A DNA stretch of 51,350 nucleotides from Natribacillus halophilus. GTDB lineage: Bacteria; Bacillota; Bacilli; Bacillales; Marinococcaceae. Of this stretch, positions 44,472 to 51,350 are shown in pieces. Made by a program: the position numbers and the translations under genes. The DNA is taken from positions 1 to 51,350 of the forward strand of contig NZ_FNEN01000011.1 in NCBI RefSeq assembly GCF_900100185.1, read 5' to 3'. Position 1 is the first letter of the stretch. Every line of letters starts with the position of its first letter. The notes under the pieces were generated by a model, which had not been told where the DNA came from, ran no database searches, and saw nothing but the letters and a program-made list of their open reading frames with translations.

Positions 44472-45839
44472 CTAATCGTCGATGTCTTGCTCACGAAGTT
44501 CTTCTCGTTCCTCTTGCCCTTCCTCTATGATGTCTCGTCGCTCATCCCGGCCTTCCTCTACCGCTTCCAGTCTAAAATCTCTGGATTCTTCTCTCATATA
44601 GGAACGGAGTGTCCTGCCCCGATCTTGAATATGCGATTCAATCTCGCGGTCATTCACTTCATCGCCGAGGTTCAATTGTTCCAGGATATCTTCCAAATGA
44701 GCAGTTTCTTCCTCGCTCAAGTCGGTCATTTCTGCTTCCATCTCTTCGGATATCTCACGATAGTCCGCTTGTTGTTCGGTACTTTCCGTTGTGCTTTCAT
44801 CCGCCCATTCAAACCACGCATCGATTAACTCCAACCGTTCTTCCTCAAATGCTTCCCGCAGTTCCTCACCGGTGTCAGCCGGCAAATAATCTCCATCGCC
44901 CGCGTCCGCGATATCCATCAGGGCGTCCTGTTCTTCATTAGGTACGTCAAAACCGATAATATTAACAACGGCTTCAATCCCACTGTCGTTCAAATCTTCT
45001 GCTGCCTGAACTGGATCGCCGCCACATGTTTCTTCCCCGTCACTCACGACATACACGATGTTTTCAACGTCTTCACCATCTTCGCCTTCCAAATCCTCCT
45101 GGGCAGCTTCGATGGAAGAGCCCAGCGGGGTGTAGCCCGTCGGCTCAAATTGATCCAGGGCATCCGTGAAGGCTTCTTCATCATAGGAACCGAGCGGATA
45201 GACTTCTTCCGTTCCCGCGCACGATTCTTCCTGACCCTCCGGTTGATTGCTGCCTTCATGGCCGTAGACTCGGAGCGAAATATTCGCTTCTTCCGGCACT
45301 TCGCTCACAAAGTCCTCGACAGCATCCTTGGCCAAATCCATTTTGGTCCCGCCGTCCATTTGTTCCGCCATACTACCGCTGGCATCAAAGAGTACTTGAA
45401 CATTGAGCTGAGTTCCGTCTTCACCGACTTCCAAGTCCTCAGGGTTGTCGCCTGCACTGTCATAATCTATTTCCATGTCATCAAAAAAATCCTGATATTC
45501 CCGGTAATCCTCAGCCGTTAAATCAAGCATCTTGTAAAACAGCTCTTCTTCATCCGCACCGTTCTCTGCCGCCGCCTCTAGGGGTTCAAGAATGGCTTCT
45601 TCATCAGCTTCGTCATGATACGTACCCGGTTCGGCGCGCATCCATTCCTCGGGGTCATCGCCAGCAAAACGTTCTAGATCTCCCCAGTTAGAATCTACGG
45701 ATGCATCCGCTTCTTCAGATTCTTCCTCCGGCGTTTCATCCGAGGCATTATCATCCTCTTCGGTCGACTCTTCGTCGCCATCTCCGCAGGCCGCCAGCAC
45801 GAGAAACAGCGAAGCTAAAGCGGCATGTCCAATCTTCAT
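44472..45839 (-). CDS. VWA-domain lipoprotein (copy 2)
   Basis: The 455-residue lipoprotein has lipobox VLAACG, an acidic linker, a VWA domain (about residues 145-335) with intact MIDAS (LFDASGSMAEQ, EPTGYTPLGSS, VSDGEETC), and a charged helical C-terminus (repeats of E-R-x-E near the end). It is a clear paralogue of 40234-41631, sharing GQEESCAG and EETCGGDPVQAAE. The start follows AGGAGGTTATTGGACTC. Its acidic composition fits a salt-adapted surface protein. Confidence 0.85.
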   Translation of the reverse strand: MKIGHAALASLFLVLAACGDGDEESTEEDDNASDETPEEESEEADASVDSNWGDLERFAGDDPEEWMRAEPGTYHDEADEEAILEPLEAAAENGADEEELFYKMLDLTAEDYREYQDFFDDMEIDYDSAGDNPEDLEVGEDGTQLNVQVLFDASGSMAEQMDGGTKMDLAKDAVEDFVSEVPEEANISLRVYGHEGSNQPEGQEESCAGTEEVYPLGSYDEEAFTDALDQFEPTGYTPLGSSIEAAQEDLEGEDGEDVENIVYVVSDGEETCGGDPVQAAEDLNDSGIEAVVNIIGFDVPNEEQDALMDIADAGDGDYLPADTGEELREAFEEERLELIDAWFEWADESTTESTEQQADYREISEEMEAEMTDLSEEETAHLEDILEQLNLGDEVNDREIESHIQDRGRTLRSYMREESRDFRLEAVEEGRDERRDIIEEGQEEREELREQDIDD

Positions 45840-45954
45840 GAGTCCAATAACCTCCTGAAAAAAGAATTTGATTATAAACGCGTTTAAAACTTTTTATGTA
45901 TATGTAAAACGAATTTTTCACCCAATATTTTATGCTCTAATGAGTTATTTTTAG

Positions 45955-46023
45955 ATGCGCAAAAACAGGGAGCACACTTTAAGCGCGCTCCCTTTGATTT
46001 TTGACAAAGGGTACCAATGTTAA
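45955..46023 (+). pseudogene. Remnant of the RHH antitoxin 3' end (second copy)
   Basis: The + strand repeats the last 70 bp of the antitoxin at 39456 (CAGGGAGCACACTTTAAGCG, ACAAAGGGTACC, TAAATATCCA), with about 86 percent identity by eye over 78 bp. A TGA interrupts it after KQGAHFKRAPFDF. Only the tail is present. Confidence 0.7.
45968..45992 (-). terminator. Terminator formed by the antitoxin remnant
   Basis: On the - strand GGGAGCGCGC and GTGTGCTCCC form a 10-bp stem (two G-T pairs) with a TTAAA loop, followed by TGTTTTTG. It serves the lipoprotein gene at 46020. Confidence 0.8.
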
Positions 46024-47003
46024 ATATCCAAATCATCCTCTGCTGGCTCTTCCATTTCCTCTTCTAGATCCTCGATATCAATCGCTTCGTCAATGGCTTC
46101 TTCTGGTATGTCGATTTCATCGGTTTCATCGAAGTCGGAGAAAGTCCCTTGCATTTTTTGCGACATCTCCATCGATTGTCCTCCTTCTTCCATCTCCAAT
46201 TCCATATTCATCTCTATTTCATCTTGATAGAAGGTTTCTTTGTCAATGTAAATTACATAATCCAGGGCGTTGATGTCCATCTGTCCAAGGAATTGGTCCA
46301 TTTCTTCCTGCATCTGAGGATCTCCCATCGCTGCAAATTCCTGGATGAGCTCCATGAACTCATCACCGAAACCTTCAATGGATAAAGCATAACGGTCCTC
46401 TTCTTCTTCCATATTTAGATCACTTGCAAATGTTTCCATCATCTCAAGTTGTTCTTGCGGGGACATCTCCAAGTCCTCAATGTTTTCCAAACCCAGATCA
46501 CTGCCATCCATCATGATCCATTCATCCATTTCCGGATCCAGCATATAAATCGTGCCATCTTCATCCATGTATTGTTCGATTTCCATCTCTTCTTCCGTCA
46601 TGGGATCAGGTGTAATCATCGTTTGCGAGAACGACATCGGATCCAAAACAACATCCATGTTCATCGTCATATCCATGGGCATTTCTTCACCATCTACGCT
46701 TATGGTCTGGTCCATATCCATCTCTGCGCTGTAACTGTTTAGTTGATCCATCGCCTCCATCGATTCGCTCAATACCTCTTCTGCATCCATCTCTTCTTCC
46801 GTCGCGTCTGCCTCTTCTGTCTCTTCTGTGCCTTCATCCATGCCATTTTCGTCTGCAGCTTCTGTGTCCTCAGTCTCCTCCGCTGCCTCGTTTTCTTCTT
46901 CACTGTCTTCTGCAACTTCTTCAGTATCCGCGTCTTCATCTCCACAAGCTGCCAACATCAACATTGCCGCCGATGCAGTTAAAAATCCTTTCATTTTCGT
47001 CAT
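46020..47003 (-). CDS. Acidic lipoprotein (DUF6612/LppX-like)
   Basis: The 327-residue lipoprotein has lipobox LMLAAC, a 70-residue Glu/Asp/Ala linker, then a domain of repeated hydrophobic-acidic strands rich in Met (MDMDQTISVDGEEMPMDM, DEWIMMDGSDLGLENIED, YALSIEGFGDEFMELIQEF). The order resembles DUF6612 and LppX/LolA-like half-barrel lipoproteins that shield lipids or inhibit surface enzymes. It ends AEDDLDI, like the Pro-rich protein at 39760. The start follows GGAGGTAATCTTA. Confidence 0.7.
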   Translation of the reverse strand: MTKMKGFLTASAAMLMLAACGDEDADTEEVAEDSEEENEAAEETEDTEAADENGMDEGTEETEEADATEEEMDAEEVLSESMEAMDQLNSYSAEMDMDQTISVDGEEMPMDMTMNMDVVLDPMSFSQTMITPDPMTEEEMEIEQYMDEDGTIYMLDPEMDEWIMMDGSDLGLENIEDLEMSPQEQLEMMETFASDLNMEEEEDRYALSIEGFGDEFMELIQEFAAMGDPQMQEEMDQFLGQMDINALDYVIYIDKETFYQDEIEMNMELEMEEGGQSMEMSQKMQGTFSDFDETDEIDIPEEAIDEAIDIEDLEEEMEEPAEDDLDI

Positions 47004-47115
47004 TAAGATTACCTCCTCAATATGTATTACTTTATCTCTAAAGCATAATGTAAAATACTTCTTATCTCAAATTATTCACTCTATGGATGCTTCATAACCA
47101 GGCTACGTTATAAAA

Positions 47116-47622
47116 TCACGACGCTTCCTCAGAAATTTCATGTCGCTGCAATAGTACATCCATCCTCGTTTGAAAAAGCAATGATTGCTCATAAGCCTGT
47201 TCATAATATTCATCTCGTTCCTGGAATAACTCTTCAGCTCTAGCTTGATCGTTATCTTCAATCGCGGCTATAAAAGCCTCTTCTTCCACATTTATAGCTG
47301 CTAAGTAATATTGTGCTTCTGCTTGCAGCATGGCATGAAGATCTTGATTGTCCGTGTGAGATAATTGTACATCTTGTAGGTAATTATTCATGAGTTCAAT
47401 CTGAGGCTGTAAGTCGTTTATAATAATGGAGAACATTTCCTCGTCATCGCCTAAATCAGCTGCAGTCTGATATTCGTCATACATCATTGTTAAATCTTCT
47501 TCTATATTACGATATTCAGCATGTGGGCCATATATATATTCAAGGAATTCTTCTTCCCCCGTTTCGTTACAAGCCGTTAACAGGAATATCCCAAATAGCG
47601 AAAACAACATCATTTTTGCCAT
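47116..47622 (-). CDS. Lipoprotein with helical domain
   Basis: The 168-residue lipoprotein has lipobox LLTAC and a long alpha-helical acidic domain (LQPQIELMNNYLQDVQLSH, AQYYLAAINVEEEAFIAAIE). The start ATG follows AAGAGGTTGAGATC. It begins 17 bp after the TadG-like gene and is probably part of that operon. No family is recognised; spectrin-like YkyA-type lipoproteins are similar in outline. Confidence 0.6.
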   Translation of the reverse strand: MAKMMLFSLFGIFLLTACNETGEEEFLEYIYGPHAEYRNIEEDLTMMYDEYQTAADLGDDEEMFSIIINDLQPQIELMNNYLQDVQLSHTDNQDLHAMLQAEAQYYLAAINVEEEAFIAAIEDNDQARAEELFQERDEYYEQAYEQSLLFQTRMDVLLQRHEISEEAS

Positions 47623-47639
47623 GATCTCAACCTCTTCAG

Positions 47640-48326
47640 CTATAAATTCCGATGGTTCCATGATAGAACTTCAACAAATGAAGTTTCCAAACCAACCCCT
47701 CTTTGATGGACCTCCTCACTTCCTTCATCAATCCAACCTCCAAAAGCGACTTGATCATAAGTGACAGCGGTAGTAACCTCAACTCGATTTTCTTCATTAA
47801 ACATCGTTATCGTCGTCTCGTCTAAGCTTCCATTATTTCTTGTAATGATTTCAGAGACTTCGTTTGAAATTTGCTGACTTGCATCCACGAGTGCTTCCTC
47901 AATTTCATCCTGTAAATCCTGATCTTCAGGAATTTCTTCTTCGAGAATTTGATTAATCGCCTGGATTTCTGCTTCATTTTCACTATAGTTTTCCGCTGCC
48001 ATAAGCTCATCTTTTCTGTCTTCAACGAGCTCTTCCAACTCTTCCTCTTCATCCTCATCATCATCATTATCGTCATTCTCATCGTCTTCGTCGTCTTCCT
48101 CACGTTCATAATCACCGATGACATCAAGCATTTCTTCGTATATAATACTCGTCGCAGCAAGACTAGCCTGTTCTGCAGCTGTTCCGGCTTGTTCATTAAC
48201 CGCAAATATTTTTCCAAAATTCACGATAAAAACAAGCATCAAAGCAATGATCATAATTAAACCAATCGTAAGGTAAGTCACATTACCTTCTTCATTTTTC
48301 AAATGTTTTATGCCATTCATAATCAT
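47640..48326 (-). CDS. TadG-like pilus-assembly protein
   Basis: The 228-residue protein starts with the TadE/G-type N-terminus NEEGNVTYLTIGLIMIIALM (Gly before a hydrophobic helix) followed by an extracellular domain that contains an extreme acidic run of about 30 Asp/Glu residues. It lacks the VWA domain found in longer TadG proteins. It overlaps the TadE-like gene by 4 bp (ATGA). Confidence 0.7.
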   Translation of the reverse strand: MIMNGIKHLKNEEGNVTYLTIGLIMIIALMLVFIVNFGKIFAVNEQAGTAAEQASLAATSIIYEEMLDVIGDYEREEDDEDDENDDNDDDEDEEEELEELVEDRKDELMAAENYSENEAEIQAINQILEEEIPEDQDLQDEIEEALVDASQQISNEVSEIITRNNGSLDETTITMFNEENRVEVTTAVTYDQVAFGGWIDEGSEEVHQRGVGLETSFVEVLSWNHRNL

Positions 48327-48706
48327 GGGATCACCCTACTCGTCACTGAATGATCGAGGGTAACGGAAGCCTCACTTCGCCATTGCGACGGTACAAAGAT
48401 TAATCCGTGATCGACCGATATTGACGCTTCAAAATAACCGGAACCATCGGGCGTTATAGAAAAGTTTTGAACGCTAAGTGCGCTACTCTCCCCGACAACT
48501 TCTCGGGCAATATCTTCTGCCTCATGGGCCTCTTCTGTTACAGCATATACTTTCGCAGCTTCGTTCACGGCCGATTGCGAACTCATAACGGCATAACCCG
48601 AAGCGACCGCCTGCCACAGGATAAGGAAAAACATGAAAATAAAGGGGAGGACTCCGAGTAATTCAATGGTGGCTGATCCTCTTTCTTTTTTACAATGCTT
48701 TAGCAT
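48323..48706 (-). CDS. TadE-like pseudopilin
   Basis: The 127-residue protein has the TadE signature KKERGSATIELLGVLPFIFM at the N-terminus: a Gly cleavage site, a Glu at position +5 or so, and a hydrophobic stem, then a small extracellular domain. It should be inserted in the membrane and, in family terms, processed by a prepilin peptidase such as that at 38815. The start ATG follows GAGAGGTGAGACAG and lies inside the end of the preceding gene. Confidence 0.82.
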   Translation of the reverse strand: MLKHCKKERGSATIELLGVLPFIFMFFLILWQAVASGYAVMSSQSAVNEAAKVYAVTEEAHEAEDIAREVVGESSALSVQNFSITPDGSGYFEASISVDHGLIFVPSQWRSEASVTLDHSVTSRVIP

Positions 48707-49154
48707 CTGTCTCACCTCTCTTGTGAAAAGCACTATTTATATAATACTGTAAATAAACGTGCATAAACAAAATTGTCAGGACGATGTTTGGATCCTTTCC
48801 TGCTACATTTTTTTTGAAAATATACCTTGTAACTAAGGATAAATAAATTAATGATATAAATCCGAACCAACTGATCCAACTTTCAAAAGCATTATAAATG
48901 AGAACATAAGGTGTTAATATATAGACCCAAAAACTTAAAAGTAAAACAACAGTAAGGGCTCCAAAAGAAATTAAAACTAGAAATGGAAGCCCCATAGGAA
49001 TGAAACGGAACTCGTCGAATTGGTTTAATGCTTTCCTTCTCGTTAGAAACCAATAAGGAGAATACATTCCCACTGTTAAGATCGTAAGCGCAACGATTAA
49101 CCATACCTGGGACTTTTTCGGTTTATGCGTGTCTTGTGGCTGAGTCGCTTCCAT
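48690..49154 (-). CDS. DUF4234-like membrane protein
   Basis: The 154-residue protein begins with a hydrophilic stretch, then SQVWLIVALTILTVGMYSPYWFLTRRK, the usual DUF4234 start (shown in part: LTVGMYSPYWFLTRRKALNQ), and has four membrane helices. Its end overlaps the TadE-like start by 17 bp. Function unknown. Confidence 0.65.
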   Translation of the reverse strand: MEATQPQDTHKPKKSQVWLIVALTILTVGMYSPYWFLTRRKALNQFDEFRFIPMGLPFLVLISFGALTVVLLLSFWVYILTPYVLIYNAFESWISWFGFISLIYLSLVTRYIFKKNVAGKDPNIVLTILFMHVYLQYYINSAFHKRGETDAKAL

Positions 49155-49180
49155 GATTACCCTTCCCTTTTCAAATTCAC

Positions 49181-49882
49181 TTAGAAATTGGCGGCTTCAT
49201 ATGTTTCAAAGCTTTCAGGTATATGATTATGATAAATAACTGAAATAACACAAACGAATAACGGCAAGATCAGAATGTTTACAAACAGCTGCATGATATT
49301 CGTCGCTAGTGATAATTCAGTCGCAAGAGACGTACCAAAAGTAAGAATTGCCGTTAATAACACATTTAGTGACATGAACATAAGCACAAAGATCCCGACA
49401 TCAACAAGTGAAGTTCTACTCCACTGCAGTAATGCTCTTAAAAGACCGCCTCCATGCTTATTGTGAACGATCGCAACATATGGATGGAGAACAGTTAAAA
49501 TAAGTAAAAACAATCCCGGTAACACGAATATAAACAATCCTGCAACCGTTGCAAAAATAAACAGCATGGTACTCCCAATGACGGGAAGCAAATACTTGAA
49601 AAAGACTTTGATACTATCTGAAACTTTCACATGTTCATGCACAAGTGACGTTGCACTCATTGATATAAAAGGTAACTGAGCTAGTATCAGAATCGTTATT
49701 GCTGTCATGATGATGACAAATGAACCTACACCCTCGAGGTTATGAATACCGAAATATTGGCTAGCCCCGACACGAATTAAAAATTCTAGCATATACAGGG
49801 GAAGGACGATCACCACTGATAAAATAAGCACATTGATTAAATTTTGATTATATAATTGAAGTGCTTTCTTTACAATTTTCAT
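49181..49882 (-). CDS. Integral membrane protein, about six helices
   Basis: The 233-residue protein has six hydrophobic segments with conserved-looking loops (LYNQNLINVLILSVVIVLPL, FVLPGLFLLILTVLHPYVAI). The pattern of VLPGL-x-L plus long N-terminal half recalls DUF975/YciC-type proteins. The start ATG 49880-49882 follows AGGAGGGCGGTGACA. It sits 26 bp before the DUF4234-like gene in the same operon. Confidence 0.6.
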   Translation of the reverse strand: MKIVKKALQLYNQNLINVLILSVVIVLPLYMLEFLIRVGASQYFGIHNLEGVGSFVIIMTAITILILAQLPFISMSATSLVHEHVKVSDSIKVFFKYLLPVIGSTMLFIFATVAGLFIFVLPGLFLLILTVLHPYVAIVHNKHGGGLLRALLQWSRTSLVDVGIFVLMFMSLNVLLTAILTFGTSLATELSLATNIMQLFVNILILPLFVCVISVIYHNHIPESFETYEAANF

Positions 49883-49901
49883 TGTCACCGCCCTCCTGAC
49901 A

Positions 49902-50507
49902 TTAATTCTGGTTTTTTTCTGCTTTTACGTATGCAGGAATGCTTACTAACACAAAAAGATAAGCAAATGGAACGATCATTGAAACTATAACGGACAAAGC
50001 TACTTCACTGCCCTGTTGGGAACTAATCGCTACGGCAAAACCATAACTTGAAGGACCAATAACAGCAGCTGCCAACAAAACGGCACCATATATACGCCCT
50101 CCAACTGGATACTTTCGAGGATGTCTCATAGCATTATATAAATATTCTCTCTTGACAATGGCAAACAATAGAGCGAGGAGGTAAACAACTAATAACACCA
50201 CCCCTAACCATGCAACTTCGCCATAAACCCTCCATACAGCTAGGAGCATAAAGAGAGCACTAACATTGAGAACGATTATCAAATGCAGGAACCTTTGTGC
50301 TTCCTCGTTATATCTTTTTGTTACAACTTGGAAAACACTGTAGATGAATAATAGCCCCACAATGCACCCAAGAATACTAGCATAGAGCCCATTAAATTCT
50401 GGTGCCGAGGATGCCGCGAGTCCCATTATAGCTGGAACTATAATGATAAATAGGGTTGCAATTCTCAAAGTACTTTCACTTGCTTCTTGTTGTTCATTTT
50501 GCACCAT
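49902..50507 (-). CDS. Integral membrane protein, about six helices
   Basis: The 201-residue protein has hydrophobic helices throughout (IATLFIIIVPAIMGLAASSA, LGVVLLVVYLLALLFAIV, GAVLLAAAVIGPSSYGFAVA) and a short charged N-terminus. The start follows GGATGGAGGTGAA. It directly follows the Gly-rich secreted protein gene (17 bp). No family is recognised; its place suggests an export or immunity partner. Confidence 0.6.
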   Translation of the reverse strand: MVQNEQQEASESTLRIATLFIIIVPAIMGLAASSAPEFNGLYASILGCIVGLLFIYSVFQVVTKRYNEEAQRFLHLIIVLNVSALFMLLAVWRVYGEVAWLGVVLLVVYLLALLFAIVKREYLYNAMRHPRKYPVGGRIYGAVLLAAAVIGPSSYGFAVAISSQQGSEVALSVIVSMIVPFAYLFVLVSIPAYVKAEKNQN

Positions 50508-50524
50508 TTCACCTCCATCCTAAT

Positions 50525-51350
50525 TTAACCTCCAAATATACCTTTAACACCATCCCATGCTTTCCCTGCTATATTCTTCGTACCGTCCCATGCGTCACTA
50601 GCTAAATTTTTCGCACCATCCCATGCTTGTACCCCTTTATCAAGGGTCCATTCTACACCAGACTGTATGCCATCTCTCATTCGCTGTCCTGGAGAGGTCA
50701 TCATAAATAAAGTTGAACCTAGACCCACTCCTGCTCCAACTAAAGTACCGATGCCGGGGACAGCCGAACCTGCCAAGGCACCTGCTGCGACACCCGAACC
50801 AATGCTTGCCGCAGTAGTACCTCCTCCAATTATTCCTACATCAGTAATCATTTCAGAGGCAAAGGCTGTACCCCCATCACCGGCACTATCTCCTAAAGTA
50901 TAGTCCCAAATATGGCTAGCACTAGTTAAACCTGCTCCAATTATACCCGCACCTCGTAAATTAGTACTTAATGATCCGATTCTATCATTAAATACACCGC
51001 CAAGAGTCAATCCATCATCAGCCAAACTTAATCCTTCTTCTGCAGACCCCATTACAGTACTAGGCGTGGACATTACGTCACCCTCTTCTCCTGGGCTCAC
51101 TATATCCCAATACTCACCCGGCAATGATAGTAAATCAGATGCTGGAGAATTGTCTATTTCACCCGTTGCTTCAATATCTGTTCCATAACGATCCTCATAT
51201 TCTGAATACCCATCTGCGTAAGGGTTGTTACCGTATGGATCATCATATCCCGTTCCGGCTCCAGCTTCAGATCCATCGCCTTCAGGACCGGATCCTGAGT
51301 CGGATCCGTCACCTCCGGGGCCGTCTCCTCCGCCGGGACCATCTCCGCCT
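50525..51350 (-). CDS. Gly/Asp-rich protein with glycine-zipper segment, C-terminal 274 residues (runs off the right edge)
   Basis: The frame is open through the right edge, so the start is missing. The visible part begins with GGDGP-type Gly/Asp repeats (DGPGGDGSDSGSGPEGDG), then a Tyr/Asp-rich stretch (YDDPYGNNPYADGYSEYEDR), a linker, a glycine-zipper membrane-type region (AAGALAGSAVPGIGTLVGAG, residues about 185-215), and a tail of three 11-residue amphipathic units beginning AWDGxKN. Glycine zippers plus amphipathic tails are common in exported toxins and pore formers, but no known toxin domain is recognised. A fragment of a relative lies at 42685-42930. Confidence 0.7.
   Translation of the reverse strand, partial: GGDGPGGGDGPGGDGSDSGSGPEGDGSEAGAGTGYDDPYGNNPYADGYSEYEDRYGTDIEATGEIDNSPASDLLSLPGEYWDIVSPGEEGDVMSTPSTVMGSAEEGLSLADDGLTLGGVFNDRIGSLSTNLRGAGIIGAGLTSASHIWDYTLGDSAGDGGTAFASEMITDVGIIGGGTTAASIGSGVAAGALAGSAVPGIGTLVGAGVGLGSTLFMMTSPGQRMRDGIQSGVEWTLDKGVQAWDGAKNLASDAWDGTKNIAGKAWDGVKGIFGG

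Noticed and set aside
47822-48217. Lys/Met-rich frame of 131 codons on the - strand
   Set aside because: It is the shifted frame of the Asp/Glu-rich TadG-like gene (GAx codons read as ATG/AAG) and has no start signal.
51154-51342. ORF of 62 codons at the right edge
   Set aside because: It is out of frame with the Gly/Asp-rich gene, whose frame stays open across the same region and matches a second copy at 42685-42930.

Overview
The window looks like a chromosomal piece of a Bacillaceae genome, probably a halophilic or haloalkaliphilic relative of Salicibibacter/Geomicrobium (the genus is inference). The core genes follow the Bacillus subtilis order sufCDSUB - metNIQ - gcvH - yusI - fadE/fadA/fadN - yusN/cotF. 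Secreted proteins are extremely rich in Asp and Glu, as expected of salt-adapted bacteria. Spore-coat-like genes, TTG starts with strong GGAGG sites, S-box and THI-box leaders and a FadR operator all fit Firmicutes.

Region 1, 1-9.8 kb: the right end of a decayed ICEBs1/Tn916-type integrative conjugative element, inserted just after sufB. It has a tyrosine integrase, an ImmA-like protease and a small XRE repressor on the + strand. Divergent to these are the last conjugation genes (a ConG/VirB6-like gene broken by one in-frame TAA, a CwlT-like wall hydrolase, two small secreted or lipoproteins), a HigBA-type toxin-antitoxin pair, a nucleotidyltransferase, a macrolide-phosphotransferase-like gene and an M50-like protease cut by the window edge. 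The relaxase, coupling protein and VirB4 genes expected between the repressor and conG are absent.

Region 2, 9.8-31.7 kb: core metabolism. sufCDSUB builds Fe-S clusters; metNIQ, under a SAM-I riboswitch, imports methionine; rocB, gcvH and yusI follow; fadNAE, with a FadR box, runs fatty-acid beta-oxidation; two CotF/YusN-like coat genes close the block. A four-gene, more AT-rich insertion (UbiA-type prenyltransferase, short ORF, pentapeptide-repeat protein, DUF3231) separates yusI from fadE.

Region 3, 31.7-38.7 kb: an intergenic stretch full of repeats, a thioredoxin-reductase-like flavoprotein divergent from a small protein across a Fur-like palindrome, a thiamine-thiazole operon (tenI-thiO-thiS-thiG-thiF) behind a TPP riboswitch, and a DinB-family gene.

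Region 4, 38.8-51.35 kb: an accessory surface/secretion island. It holds a type IV prepilin peptidase, TadE- and TadG-like pseudopilins, two paralogous VWA-domain lipoproteins, further acidic lipoproteins, Gly/Asp-rich secreted proteins with glycine-zipper segments, and three small membrane proteins in a tight operon. Between them lie a frameshifted ribbon-helix-helix antitoxin, gene fragments, a nested palindrome and a type I toxin-antitoxin locus whose holin-like toxin appears to start at ATT. Several intergenic repeat families (21-, 51- and 52-bp units) are scattered through regions 2 and 3.
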